DNA of 64,000 bases from RBG-16-42-24 sp964396785. GTDB taxonomy: Bacteria; Patescibacteriota; Microgenomatia; UBA8517. Location of the stretch: positions 1 to 64,000 of the forward strand of contig CAYNFU010000002.1 in NCBI GenBank assembly GCA_964396785.1. The letters run 5' to 3'. Shown here piece after piece: positions 9,144 to 17,885 of this stretch (its first letter is position 1; each line of letters starts with the position of its first letter). The translations under genes and the position numbers were made by a program. The notes below the pieces were generated by a model. The model was not told the origin of the DNA. It did not search any database and was given only the letters and a program-made list of their open reading frames with translations.

Positions 9144-9842
9144 CGAAGTTTCTTTTTCTTGAGGAGCCTCTTTCGGAGCTTCTCCACCTGCTTCAGGAAC
9201 GGCTTCTCCTTCGGGCGCTACCCCGGCTTCTCCTTCGACGACAGCTTCCTCGGCTGGCGGAGCTTCCTCTTCAATCTTTTGAGGAGGTTCAACTTTGGCC
9301 ACAATTTTTTCAGTGTCGTCTTTAATGCTTACCTTTGTCTTATCAACCTTAATGTCTTTTAAGTAAATCGCCTGATCAACGTCGGCGAGGGTTGAAATAT
9401 CGACTTCAAATTTTTCGGGTAGGTCGGTAGGAAGAGCTTCGACTTCAACCTCGGTTACATACTGAACAACAGTACCAACCCCGTTCTTCTCACAAGGTGC
9501 TTGCCCTACAAACTCAACTGGGACTCCGGCTGTAATTTTCTCTTTAAGGTCTACTTTTCTAAAGTCAACGTGAACTAAAGAATCGCTAACTGGATCTTTT
9601 TGAAGATTGGCAACAAGTACGGAAATGTCATCTTTCTTGCCTTTTCCAAAAGAGAGATTTATAACCCCAGTTTCTCCGGCTTCCTTGTATACCGGTAAAA
9701 ATTCATTCAATTTTACTTGAAGAGCAATGGATTTTATTTTCTTTCCATAGAGATTTCCCGGAAGTATTCCCCCTTGCCTTAGGGTCTTAACTTTCCTTCC
9801 CAGAACGTCCCTTTTTTGAGCTGAAAGCTGTTGAATATCCAT
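9132..9842 (-). CDS. rplY: 50S ribosomal protein L25 (Ctc/TL5 long form)
   Basis: A 5S-rRNA-binding ribosomal protein of the long Ctc/TL5 type. The N-terminal L25 beta-barrel (about 1-90; LSAQKRDVLGRKVKTLRQGG, GILPGNLYGK, PVSDSLVHVDF) is followed by the TL5 C-terminal domain (about 95-185; VPVEFVGQAP, VEALPTDLPEKFEVDIS). An acidic Glu/Ala/Pro tail of about 45 residues completes it, a common disordered extension. The ATG overlaps the stop of the DUF4012 gene (TAATG), so it is translationally linked to it. 236 aa. Confidence 0.93.
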   Translation of the reverse strand: MDIQQLSAQKRDVLGRKVKTLRQGGILPGNLYGKKIKSIALQVKLNEFLPVYKEAGETGVINLSFGKGKKDDISVLVANLQKDPVSDSLVHVDFRKVDLKEKITAGVPVEFVGQAPCEKNGVGTVVQYVTEVEVEALPTDLPEKFEVDISTLADVDQAIYLKDIKVDKTKVSIKDDTEKIVAKVEPPQKIEEEAPPAEEAVVEGEAGVAPEGEAVPEAGGEAPKEAPQEKETSSEA

Positions 9843-12430
9843 TACCAATAAATGCGAGAGACAAAATCTCTCGCTAGGAAGGCATTATAACGGAAGCTTG
9901 CCTCTTGGGTCAAGCTCTCTTGAAAATTAGAAGCCTTTATTGTAAGCGGATAATCCTCGGTACCCGCTTGTTTACGCACAATAAATCTATACTCACCTGA
10001 CTCTCTTATTTTTTCGGGAAGAGGACTTTGCCAAGAAAAAACTAAAACTCCAGATTCTTGCGGGGATAGAATTACATAAACTCCAACTTCCTTGCGGTCT
10101 CTTACTATTTGCTCCTCACCTTCCAACTCTAAAGACGAGGATTGGCGAATAAATTTTACTTTCCCAAATATAGCCTCTTGTGGCCCAAACGCCCTTACAT
10201 ATACTTTGTATATTCCTTTTTCTCCGAGCGGAATTTCTGCATCGTTTTTAAGATTAAGCCTTAGTTCTCTTTTAATCATGCCGTTCTCAATATTTACTAA
10301 AACGTCGAGCGCTCTTGTAATATAAAGGTTTGCTTTATTCACTCCGACATTGGCTTCAACGACCCCGAGTGAATCTGTATAACAATTATTTCCACACGTC
10401 CCCTCCACTTGGGGGAAAGCTCCATCCCAACCCAAGGAAGTGAGTTGATCGTTGGTCTCTTTTTGGTGAATAAATATTTGAATATGTCTCCCTTCTAAAT
10501 TTTGCAGAGTATTTTTTGCAAAAGAGAGCATCTTGCTTCCCCTAACTTCCCTAATATTCTCCATCAAGGCCCTTGAGAGGGCTGTAAGAAAACTGGACTT
10601 TTTGGTAGAGCCGGGGAAGAAATTTTCTTCTACCTCTCGCTGCGTTACTTCGTACAGGTTCTCCTCATCAACCGTCAGTTCGTAGTCGGCAACTTTCATA
10701 GGCCCCGTTAAAGAAATTAAGCTCTTTACAAATTCGAGGTCAATCCCGACGACTCCGTCTACTTTTTCGTCTATCTCTTTATCTAAAAACCATTCAGCCC
10801 GGGCCGAGGAAACGCTAAAGTCGGGGTCCCAATTGGAGTCCCTAAGAAACCAGTTTGCCTCACCCAAATATCGCTTTATTGCTAAAGGAGGTTCGACGTG
10901 TCCCTTAAGCTGTCCGTCGGCTTCAAAGACATCCCAAACTTCAATATTTGAAAGCCTACCACCCTCAACCGAGACTAAAGAAAAGGAACCGATATATCCA
11001 CCCGTTGGCCTTAACTCCATGTTATTTTGAAAAAGGACGAGGTATTTCTTGGGATGTGTGGCTCCCAACAGTTCCGGCAAGTTCTCAATAATTTGAGAGA
11101 TAGGTATGAGCATCCCGCGGATCCTTTCAACCTCCAAAGTATTAAAGGCACCCCTCAATGTTTTGGAAAGAAGGGGTTGAGAGTTAATCTCCCCCAAAAT
11201 AAAACCAGACTCCTTGTATATGTAATCAATTTCTGAAGATATATTCTCTGAATAATCCGAAACGTTATAGCTTTCGTCTCCAAAAAACTTATTTAAAAGT
11301 GTCTTTGTATTTTGGGAAAGAGTGTAACCCCTAATGGCCAAAGCTGCAGATCTTTCAAGAATCTCAGAAGCGCTACTTGGAATTTCTAACACTTTATCGG
11401 CCTTTGGAATTTCTCCCAAAATCCCAAATCCAATTGAGGAAGTATTAGCAAAGACCCGGGATACCTTCAGTGTTTCTTTGGCCCAACTCGTTTTTCCGTT
11501 TCTATAAAGGGCTATGGATGCACCAAAAAATCCAACCGAAGTTATAAGAGCGAGGAAAGGCAGAAATAAACAAATAACCACAAGGGCTGAAAGTTTTTGC
11601 AAACTGGAAACCCTCTTTTTAATGTTAGAAGATACTGGTTTTTGCATCGCTAATAAAAAGTCTTTAGTTTCGCCTACCCCCTCAAGTTCTCCCATCGAGA
11701 TCTCCTCCCCGATAGATGCGAGGAGATACTTTCTGTATCTTTTTCTTTTTTTGTCTAACTCAGGAGTCTCAACTTTTATTTTTTCTATGAAGGCTAGGGG
11801 AGAAATACTTTCCCCAACCAAAGTCATTTCAGTAGGGTATCCCAGTGAAAAAAGTATTTGCAATATTTTTTCCGAAGCACTCTCAGAAAAGACAGGTTTA
11901 ATATGAATGTCCTTATCTGGTAAATACACTTTCCGTTTATTAGCCACACTTTTAAGTGCAGCATAAATGAAATAACTATTATCGGGGTGGATATGAGGAC
12001 CTATGGTCTCGGAAAGGTATACTCTCTTGCCCGATAAATGTAGGGGTTGTGAAATTCCCGAAATTGCAGGGAGAAGTATTAAGTTTTTGGATCTTATTGA
12101 GGCTATTTTTTGGGATATTTTTAAGAGCTCTCTATTCACCTCGCTGTTAACGCGTTTTATGTCTTTCTGGGCGGCTCTAAAAAAATTATAAAGATAGATC
12201 ACATAATCTAACCTTTCAATTCTTGGGATTTCACTTTCTTTAATTAACTCGAGGTTTACATTTTTTTTGATACTCCCTGAAACTCGCTTCCATACTTCAG
12301 TGTTTTTACTAAATAAAAAAACTTTGCATGACCTTTCTAAAAGATTTTGAACGACAGAAAAAGATAGCTCATCAAGCTCCCCCAAAAAAAGTACAGAAGG
12401 TTTTCCGAAAGAAGAGAAAGATTCTGGCAT
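9842..12430 (-). CDS. DUF4012 domain-containing membrane protein with Rossmann-like N-terminus
   Basis: A large envelope protein of about 862 aa. Residues 1-190 look like a degenerate Rossmann fold (PSVLFLGELDELSFSVVQNLLE, LDYVIYLYN), without a clear glycine-rich nucleotide loop. A transmembrane helix lies near 285-310. The DUF4012 region follows, with MELRPTGGYIGSFSLV, DSNWDPDFSVSSARAEWFL and VDGVVGIDLEFVKSL. DUF4012 proteins are widespread in CPR and Actinobacteria; their function is unknown, with LytR-like extracellular folding suspected. I chose the ATG (MPESFSS) behind a TATACC-like -10; a TTG 19 codons upstream (12487) is the alternative. Cotranscription with rplY is likely. Confidence 0.8.
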   Translation of the reverse strand: MPESFSSFGKPSVLFLGELDELSFSVVQNLLERSCKVFLFSKNTEVWKRVSGSIKKNVNLELIKESEIPRIERLDYVIYLYNFFRAAQKDIKRVNSEVNRELLKISQKIASIRSKNLILLPAISGISQPLHLSGKRVYLSETIGPHIHPDNSYFIYAALKSVANKRKVYLPDKDIHIKPVFSESASEKILQILFSLGYPTEMTLVGESISPLAFIEKIKVETPELDKKRKRYRKYLLASIGEEISMGELEGVGETKDFLLAMQKPVSSNIKKRVSSLQKLSALVVICLFLPFLALITSVGFFGASIALYRNGKTSWAKETLKVSRVFANTSSIGFGILGEIPKADKVLEIPSSASEILERSAALAIRGYTLSQNTKTLLNKFFGDESYNVSDYSENISSEIDYIYKESGFILGEINSQPLLSKTLRGAFNTLEVERIRGMLIPISQIIENLPELLGATHPKKYLVLFQNNMELRPTGGYIGSFSLVSVEGGRLSNIEVWDVFEADGQLKGHVEPPLAIKRYLGEANWFLRDSNWDPDFSVSSARAEWFLDKEIDEKVDGVVGIDLEFVKSLISLTGPMKVADYELTVDEENLYEVTQREVEENFFPGSTKKSSFLTALSRALMENIREVRGSKMLSFAKNTLQNLEGRHIQIFIHQKETNDQLTSLGWDGAFPQVEGTCGNNCYTDSLGVVEANVGVNKANLYITRALDVLVNIENGMIKRELRLNLKNDAEIPLGEKGIYKVYVRAFGPQEAIFGKVKFIRQSSSLELEGEEQIVRDRKEVGVYVILSPQESGVLVFSWQSPLPEKIRESGEYRFIVRKQAGTEDYPLTIKASNFQESLTQEASFRYNAFLARDFVSRIYW

Positions 12431-12519
12431 AGTCAGGTATAAAAGTTCACGAGAAAAATTCTTTGTTTCAAGTGACAGGTGGGCCAAATCGCAAAAAAAT
12501 TTTCCGTGACGTGAAACTC

Positions 12520-12936
12520 TCAGACATTTTTCAAAGTTTGTTTAACCAAAAAATCTGCGTCTCCATTTCTCTCTCTGGGAATTAATTTATAGGAAATATT
12601 TTTTTGAGATTTTATTTCCAAAAGTTTTGCTTGTTCTAGAAGTTTTTTTAGGGTAGGGTTTTTTATTTTAAAAACTCCCAAAAGCTGGTTGGTTACTAAT
12701 TGGGAGTCTAAAAAAAATATTATTGGTAAATCATTAATATCTTTACTATTTTGGTTTATCCAGGAAAGTGCCGCAATTACCCCACGGTATTCTGCCACGT
12801 TATTTGTTGCTTCCCCGATAAACTCACCCTTGGCGAATATCCTTTTACTCCCCCTTTTAACAATAAAGGCTGCGGCAGCCGGCCCGGGATTTCCCTTGGC
12901 TCCTCCATCACAATTGATAAATAGAGTTTCTCCCAC
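12520..12936 (-). CDS. rnhA: ribonuclease HI family protein
   Basis: A 138-aa RNase H-fold protein that would cleave RNA in RNA-DNA hybrids, for example R-loops and lagging-strand primers. The acidic catalytic set is visible: Asp in INCDGGAKGNPGPAA, Glu in NNVAEYRGV, Asp in FLDSQLV and the distal Asp in RERNGDADFLV. It matches the compact type without the basic handle loop of the E. coli enzyme. It uses a GTG start. It lies between the O-antigen-ligase-like gene and the DUF4012 gene on the same strand. Confidence 0.9.
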   Translation of the reverse strand: MGETLFINCDGGAKGNPGPAAAAFIVKRGSKRIFAKGEFIGEATNNVAEYRGVIAALSWINQNSKDINDLPIIFFLDSQLVTNQLLGVFKIKNPTLKKLLEQAKLLEIKSQKNISYKLIPRERNGDADFLVKQTLKNV

Positions 12937-12966
12937 AAAAGTCAGTTTAACACAAGTTAAAGCTCT

Positions 12967-14229
12967 TTAAAGCCTAATATTTTTTGGCGAAAGCCCCAAA
13001 ACTAAACCTAATATTAGTTGGTTTTGTTGTAGCGTCAGCCAATAATGATCTGCGAGCCCAGAAATAAGAATAAATGTGAGAACCCAGAAGAAACTCGAGT
13101 CTGTTTTTTTAAGGGAAAGAAAGATAACTAGACTTAGGAGTAAAACCCCGAGTATACCTGCTTCAACAAATGTCAGGAGAAATATATTGTGTACCGGCTG
13201 AAGCCTCCAAGAAAATTCGGGTTCCCCCTCTTTTGGTAAATTTAAGATAAAGTTGTTAAGACCCACACCAAAAACTGGGCTCGTTTTTACTATCTCTCCC
13301 GCGCGCTTTGCAAGATAAAGTCTCTCCGAGAAACTCTCGTCAAAAACATATTTATTTTTTAGTAGATATTCCGAGAATATTGAAAAAAATAAGCTGACAA
13401 CAACTGAGAAAACAAAAATCCATTTAGCTAAAGGCTCAAAGTCTAATTTTTTTCTTTTCGCCAAATAGACTCCTAAGAAAACAACTAATAAAGACACAAA
13501 AACCCATTGGGACAGTGTAAGAAGAAGGGCTGCAATCCCAAGAACAAATGAGCTCCATTTAAGGGTAATATCTAATTTAGTCTTTGCCCTGAAGAAATTT
13601 GCCAATATTAGAAGGAATCCCAAAAAGGCTGCGAAAGAGTTCGGATGGGAAAAGGTGGAGTAGGGCCTTAGTAAGTAATATCCAAAGTAATTTGCAAGTG
13701 CAATTCCTGGAGTTTGGGCATTAAATGCTCTTTCGCCTAGAAAATAGAGTAACCCACCTAAGGAGCTTTGAGAAATAAATTGGGCAATTCCAACAGCTGA
13801 AAATAAAATTCCTGATAGAAGAAGGGGCCGGAAAAGAACTTTTTGAAGATTAATATTCTTTTTATTTCTTATATAAATTGCAAAAAGAGCAAGTTCTATT
13901 ACCTTTATCCATTTAATTAAGGCCAAATCTCTAGAGGAAGCCAGAAGGATATTAGTAACGGCAAATCCCAATAGAATATAAACAAATGGGCGGTTAATTT
14001 TCCCGAGGAAAGAACTTTTGTTAAGTCTATTTTCTAAAATAAAAAGTGCTATTAGACTAAAAACCAAGACGTCGGTTAAATTTAGTGTGGGTGCAAAATA
14101 ATCCACCCGAACCCCTTGCAAGTAGGAACTCTCTAGCCAAATGTGATAACCGAGTTGTGTAGGGATTAGAAAGATTAGTGAGGCAAAGATGATTTGCTGG
14201 GCGGCAATTATCTTCCCCAGCTTAAACAT
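12967..14229 (-). CDS. O-antigen ligase/polymerase-like membrane protein
   Basis: A polytopic protein of 420 aa with about 11 hydrophobic helices. It carries the Wzy_C/O-antigen-ligase signature: a periplasmic loop with SERLYLAKRAGEIVKTSPVFGVGLNNF, then QPVHNIFLLTFVEAGILG. Such proteins polymerise or ligate lipid-linked glycans onto acceptors. In a CPR cell without lipopolysaccharide the acceptor may be a surface glycan or S-layer protein (inference). I chose the ATG that follows the jag TAA by one base; the longer frame would overlap jag by 47 nt. Confidence 0.8.
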   Translation of the reverse strand: MFKLGKIIAAQQIIFASLIFLIPTQLGYHIWLESSYLQGVRVDYFAPTLNLTDVLVFSLIALFILENRLNKSSFLGKINRPFVYILLGFAVTNILLASSRDLALIKWIKVIELALFAIYIRNKKNINLQKVLFRPLLLSGILFSAVGIAQFISQSSLGGLLYFLGERAFNAQTPGIALANYFGYYLLRPYSTFSHPNSFAAFLGFLLILANFFRAKTKLDITLKWSSFVLGIAALLLTLSQWVFVSLLVVFLGVYLAKRKKLDFEPLAKWIFVFSVVVSLFFSIFSEYLLKNKYVFDESFSERLYLAKRAGEIVKTSPVFGVGLNNFILNLPKEGEPEFSWRLQPVHNIFLLTFVEAGILGVLLLSLVIFLSLKKTDSSFFWVLTFILISGLADHYWLTLQQNQLILGLVLGLSPKNIRL

Positions 14230-14230
14230 T

Positions 14231-14710
14231 TTACTTTTCTTTTTTCTTAACCACCAAATAGCGCTCTTCCCCTTCACCTTCTGATTCTGTTGAAAGGTCT
14301 GGTTCTTCCGACAATGTCAAATGAACAATTCTCCTTTGGCTTGGGGTCAAATTATAAATTGGTTGGGGTTCTCCCGTTGTCCTAACTCTTTCGGCGGTGG
14401 ACTCTGCAAGGTCTTTTAAGTGTTCCTCTTCTTTTTGTCTCCAATCACCAACATTGACTATCACGCGAATCCATTCCCCTAATTTTTGCTTTAACATCAT
14501 TCCAATTGCCGCTTGAAAGGACAAAAGAGTTTGTCCGTGCCTTCCTATTAAAAGCCCTGTTTCGTTATCAGATGAAATATTGATAACCAGTGCCTGATTT
14601 TCCTTATCTTCACTTACATCTATTTTTGCATCAACTCCCATTAAAATTAGGAGTTCCTCTGAGAGTTTTTGAGCAACCTCGGTGTTGGTTTCTTTTTTCT
14701 TTGCCGGCAT
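14231..14710 (-). CDS. jag: Jag/KhpB-type KH-R3H RNA-binding protein
   Basis: A 159-aa RNA-binding protein. It has an N-terminal helical region, a KH domain with the loop GLLIGRHGQTL (about 53-63), and a C-terminal R3H domain (RIVHLTLSE following TPSQRR). KhpB/Jag binds RNA globally and affects cell elongation in Firmicutes. The gene order rpmH-rnpA-yidD-yidC-jag next to dnaA is the classical conserved bacterial origin cluster, which supports the assignment. It lies 2 nt after yidC. Confidence 0.93.
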   Translation of the reverse strand: MPAKKKETNTEVAQKLSEELLILMGVDAKIDVSEDKENQALVINISSDNETGLLIGRHGQTLLSFQAAIGMMLKQKLGEWIRVIVNVGDWRQKEEEHLKDLAESTAERVRTTGEPQPIYNLTPSQRRIVHLTLSEEPDLSTESEGEGEERYLVVKKKEK

Positions 14711-14712
14711 AC

Positions 14713-15540
14713 TTAGGCTTTCTTAGGGTCCAATTTTAGCAGGCCTAACTTAATTAGCCAAGAAGTCAACCCTCCCCACCCTGAAGTTTTGTATTGTTGG
14801 TAGGCCTGAGTCAACGAAAAAAGAAACCAGTAAAGAGCTAGTCCCGAAGGAAATCTCAGTCCAAAAATTACCGTTAAAAGTGGGAATGTATAAATCGTAC
14901 TTTTCTGCATAGAAACCGAAATGTCGTCGGCTCCCCCCTTGGTCTTTTTTGCAAGCTTCTCCTCTTCGGATACATAAGGCGCCATCATTTTTGCCGAAAA
15001 AAATTGGATGAGGGCGGCTAGTATTAGAACTGGGCCTGGAAGAGCAAAGGGAAGGCCTGCGACCGGAAAGGCGTCTGGCTTGGTTATGTCAAAATATAAA
15101 AACTTTGTATTAACCACCGCTCCGCTTGCAAATTTTAGCGGTTCATAAAGTAGCTCATTAAACCTGCCGGCAATATCCCCGTCCGGAGAAAGCGTTCGGG
15201 TAAATACATTAAAGAAAGCAATCAGAACGACTATTTGAAGAATATAGGGAAGACATCCCGCACCTGGATTAAATTTCTCCTGTTTATAGAGCTCGGCCTG
15301 GGCTGAGGTAAAACCGGCTTTATCGTCTTTATGTTTTGCTTTTAATTTTTCGATACGCGGAGCCAGATCCTTCATTCTCTTCATTGAATCCATATAGGGC
15401 TTGGTCAGAGGGTTAAGAATGACTCTCAAAAAAAGGCTGAATCCAATTATTGCAAGTCCCATGTTTCCCCCCAAAGCTTTATAAAAAAGAATAAGTCCGT
15501 TAGTTAAGGGTTCTATTAGTAGGGTCGTAAAAATATTCAT
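14713..15540 (-). CDS. yidC: YidC/Oxa1 family membrane insertase
   Basis: A 275-aa insertase that places proteins in the inner membrane with or without SecYEG. It is the short Gram-positive-like form without the large periplasmic P1 domain. Visible parts are the first helix GLAIIGFSLFLRVILNPLT, whose Arg fits the conserved positive groove residue, then the cytoplasmic hairpin MKRMKDLAPRIEKLKAKHK. GCLPYILQIVVLIAFFNVF and the late helices ending LALYWFLFSLTQAYQQY follow. No lipobox cysteine is seen at the N-terminus. The ATG overlaps the yidD stop (ATGA). Confidence 0.95.
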   Translation of the reverse strand: MNIFTTLLIEPLTNGLILFYKALGGNMGLAIIGFSLFLRVILNPLTKPYMDSMKRMKDLAPRIEKLKAKHKDDKAGFTSAQAELYKQEKFNPGAGCLPYILQIVVLIAFFNVFTRTLSPDGDIAGRFNELLYEPLKFASGAVVNTKFLYFDITKPDAFPVAGLPFALPGPVLILAALIQFFSAKMMAPYVSEEEKLAKKTKGGADDISVSMQKSTIYTFPLLTVIFGLRFPSGLALYWFLFSLTQAYQQYKTSGWGGLTSWLIKLGLLKLDPKKA

Positions 15541-15767
15541 ATTTTGTCAGCTACTGGGTCGTATCCATACCCACCAAAAGGGTGACAGCGTGAGACCCTT
15601 TTGAGAGAAAGAAGGAGTCCTTTTACTATTCCAAAGTGAGCTATTGCCTCCTTGGCGTACTCACTGCAGGTTGGAGTAAAGCGGCAGGCGTGGCCCAAAT
15701 TAATTACCAAAATGGGAGAGATCGCCTTTTTATAAAAAGTAAGTATTATTGTAAAAACTTTTCTCAT
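15537..15767 (-). CDS. yidD: membrane protein insertion efficiency factor YidD
   Basis: A 76-aa YidD (Hlp) protein, amphipathic and membrane-associated, thought to assist YidC. It has the family's core: SP.L...LGHACRFTPTCSEYAKEAI, then RVSRCHPFGGYGYDPV, with the conserved cysteines. It sits between rnpA and yidC, overlapping yidC by 4 nt, exactly as in the canonical cluster. Confidence 0.96.
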   Translation of the reverse strand: MRKVFTIILTFYKKAISPILVINLGHACRFTPTCSEYAKEAIAHFGIVKGLLLSLKRVSRCHPFGGYGYDPVADKI

Positions 15768-15768
15768 A

Positions 15769-16104
15769 TTAAATAATTTTTGTTATTACTTCTTTCACCT
15801 CATTTGTTATTTCCTCACCCGTTCGTTTAGTCGCCGTGGGCTTCGCAAAAAAAACTGCAAGGAAACCAAAATCAACTTTCTCTAGCATCCCCCTTACTCC
15901 TTCCTTCATTGCCCTTTTTATTCTATTCCTTTCAACTGCTAATTTGCTAATTTTATTAGATACTATAAATCCAAATCTAGAAGGAATATTCTCCCCTTCA
16001 TAAATAAATGACGCACCAAAACTTTCAGACTGAAGGGTTTTACCTTCTTTCTTTACTCTGGCAAATTCTCTCTCTTGGGCAAGGCTATACCGGTGGGGAA
16101 GCAT
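15769..16104 (-). CDS. rnpA: ribonuclease P protein component
   Basis: The 111-aa protein subunit of RNase P, which helps the catalytic RNA cut 5' leaders off tRNA precursors and the tmRNA precursor. The hallmark RNR motif is visible as ERNRIKRAMKEGVR (about residues 58-71), after an N-terminal aromatic cleft segment and FGFIVSNKISK. It starts 1 nt after the rpmH stop. The RNase P RNA gene itself is not in this window. Confidence 0.95.
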   Translation of the reverse strand: MLPHRYSLAQEREFARVKKEGKTLQSESFGASFIYEGENIPSRFGFIVSNKISKLAVERNRIKRAMKEGVRGMLEKVDFGFLAVFFAKPTATKRTGEEITNEVKEVITKII

Positions 16105-16105
16105 T

Positions 16106-16246
16106 TTATCTTGGCGTAAGGCGTGTCCTACCTCTATGTCTTCTTCTGGCTAAAACCTTACGACCGCCCTTTGAAACCATCCTTTCTCTAAACCCGTGGG
16201 TTTTAACTCTCTTTCTTTTGTTTGGTTGAAAAGTTCTTTTTGGCAT
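16106..16246 (-). CDS. rpmH: 50S ribosomal protein L34
   Basis: A 46-codon gene reading MPKRTFQPNKRKRVKTHGFR, then ERMVSKGGRKVLARRRHRGR and TRLTPR. This is a textbook L34: very basic, with the conserved TFQP.KRKR...HGF and GR.VL..RR.KGR blocks. It is the first gene of the minus-strand origin operon; the rnpA ATG follows with one base between. It is only 6 nt from a -10 box, so the mRNA is probably leaderless. Confidence 0.97.
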   Translation of the reverse strand: MPKRTFQPNKRKRVKTHGFRERMVSKGGRKVLARRRHRGRTRLTPR

Positions 16247-16252
16247 CCAAGT

Positions 16253-16258
16253 AGTATA
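16253..16258 (-). promoter_or_regulatory. rpmH operon -10 element (extended)
   Basis: Minus-strand TGTTATACT gives an extended -10 (TGn-TATACT) 6 nt upstream of the rpmH ATG. It would drive the rpmH-rnpA-yidD-yidC-jag operon. Confidence 0.55.
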
Positions 16259-16287
16259 ACATTTTTTCTTTTCGGTTTTTTTGGGGG

Positions 16288-16316
16288 TTGACTAGTTGTG
16301 GATAACTTAATAAATA
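16288..16316 (+). promoter_or_regulatory. dnaA sigma-70 promoter with embedded DnaA box
   Basis: TTGACT (16288-16293), a 17-nt spacer and TAAATA (16311-16316) make a sigma-70-type promoter. The spacer contains a perfect DnaA box, TGTGGATAA, at 16297-16305, the reverse complement of TTATCCACA. DnaA bound there would sit between -35 and -10, implying autorepression as known for other bacteria. Confidence 0.7.
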
Positions 16317-16327
16317 GACTATTGTAC

Positions 16328-17686
16328 ATGGTTAACTCCCAAACGCTCTGGCGTGATACCTTAGAGAGTATTAAAGTTTCTGTCTCACCTGCAATTTTTT
16401 CTACGTGGTTTTCCCAAACGTTCCTGGCGAGTATTCAAAAATCTGGAAGTCGCTATGTTGTGGAAATTGGCTGCTCCTCATCTTTTGTAAAAACAACAAT
16501 TGAAGGAAGGTACTTTGGTCTTTTACAAGACACTTTAACTAAAGCCCTTAATGGTCCCTGCGATCTTATGTTTGCGGTTAAACAAAACCCAGAAAAGAAT
16601 CTTTCCAAAAACGATTTTGTGGCCCCTCTTTTTGTAAAAGAAGGGGAAAGGGAACTCGCCGACGCAATAATAAGAGCACGGATTAGGCCGGGTTTTACAT
16701 TTGAGAATTTTGCAGTCTCCTCGTCAAACCAGATGGCCCATGCGGCCGCAGAGGCGGTGGCAGGTAGTCCGGGTACTGCATATAATCCCCTCTTTATCTG
16801 GGGGGGAGTAGGAGTTGGTAAAACACACCTTATGATTGCCGTTGGACACTCCATTTTAAACCAAGACCCCACGTCTAAAATTCTTTTAGTTACAGGAGAA
16901 GAATTTACAAACGATATAGTCGAGGGTATTAGAAATAAAACCACAACCGCCTTCCGTGATAAATACAGAAGACTTAAGGGACTTCTTATTGACGACATTC
17001 AATTTATTGCCGGGAAAGACGCCGTACAGGAAGAATTTTTCCACACTTTTAATGCCCTAACCGGAGCCGGTGGACAGGTTATTCTAACTTCAGATAGGCC
17101 ACCCTCAGAAATTTCAAAACTCGAAGAGCGTCTAAAAAGTAGGTTTGAGGCGGGACTCATCGTTGATATTACCCCGCCAGACTTTGAACTTCGCTGCGCT
17201 ATCACCCAAATTAAAGCCAAGGAAAGGGGAATGGAACTTCCAATGGATCTGGTACAGCTCATTGCCGCAAATATCGATTCCGCGAGGCGCATAGAGGGGT
17301 TTCTGGTCAAACTCGCGAGTCAAGCCCGACTCAAAAAAACTCAGATTTCAGAAGAATTGGTAAACTCTCTTATCGGCAAAGGGGATGAAACTACTCAAAA
17401 AGTTAAGGCCAGGCCTATTGAGGTAATCTCTGCCGTCTCTAAACATTACGCAATCGGCAAAAAATCCCTTTTAGGTAGTTCCCGAGTCCGCCAGGTCGCA
17501 CGCCCCAGACAAATCTTAATGTACCTTCTAAGGCGAGAGCTGGGGCTTCCTTTAGAGGAAGTGGGTCGTCTTGTAGGCGGTCGCGACCATACGACCGTAA
17601 TGCACGCTGTTGAAAAGATTGCCCACTTAGCCAGCGAGGATGAGCATATCCGTGGGGATTTACGGGGGATAAAAAATAGCCTTTGA
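16328..17686 (+). CDS. dnaA: chromosomal replication initiator protein DnaA
   Basis: AAA+ replication initiator, about 452 aa. Domain I is at the N-terminus (LWRDTLESIKVSVSPAIFSTWF). Domain III has Walker A GGVGVGKTHL, Walker B GLLIDDIQFI and the box VII region SRFEAGLIVDI. Domain IV carries the DNA-binding signature GGRDHTTVMHAVEKI. An in-frame GTG exists at 16298, but it lies inside the DnaA box and upstream of the -10, so the ATG at 16328 is the start. A candidate oriC follows directly downstream. Confidence 0.96.
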   Translation: MVNSQTLWRDTLESIKVSVSPAIFSTWFSQTFLASIQKSGSRYVVEIGCSSSFVKTTIEGRYFGLLQDTLTKALNGPCDLMFAVKQNPEKNLSKNDFVAPLFVKEGERELADAIIRARIRPGFTFENFAVSSSNQMAHAAAEAVAGSPGTAYNPLFIWGGVGVGKTHLMIAVGHSILNQDPTSKILLVTGEEFTNDIVEGIRNKTTTAFRDKYRRLKGLLIDDIQFIAGKDAVQEEFFHTFNALTGAGGQVILTSDRPPSEISKLEERLKSRFEAGLIVDITPPDFELRCAITQIKAKERGMELPMDLVQLIAANIDSARRIEGFLVKLASQARLKKTQISEELVNSLIGKGDETTQKVKARPIEVISAVSKHYAIGKKSLLGSSRVRQVARPRQILMYLLRRELGLPLEEVGRLVGGRDHTTVMHAVEKIAHLASEDEHIRGDLRGIKNSL

Positions 17687-17885
17687 GGAATGTTCTAAGA
17701 TTTTTTCCACTTATCAACATTAGCCTTGGCTTTATCCACAAAACTATCAACAAAAACTTATGCTTAATGTCCACACGAATACTAACCGAAAAGGGTTCTT
17801 AAAAGATGTTTTTTTTGCACTTATCAACAGTCCCTACTACTAGAACTACTAGTTTATATATGCTAAAAGAGGAAAGCCTAAAATT
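17687..17885. other. predicted replication origin oriC between dnaA and dnaN
   Basis: This 199-nt non-coding stretch holds a cluster of DnaA boxes, all in the same orientation: TTATCAACA 17711-17719, perfect TTATCCACA 17732-17740, CTATCAACA 17744-17752, ATGTCCACA 17767-17775 and TTATCAACA 17821-17829. The last box is followed after 3-4 nt by a CTACTACTA...CTACTA array (about 17833-17850), which fits the DnaA-trio pattern on the complementary strand. An AT-rich TTTATATATG segment then leads to dnaN. Gene orientation diverges around this locus, as expected at an origin. Confidence 0.8.

Noticed and set aside
16298..16327. GTG start of dnaA
   Set aside because: The GTG is inside the DnaA box and precedes the -10; the ATG at 16328 gives the usual domain I start.
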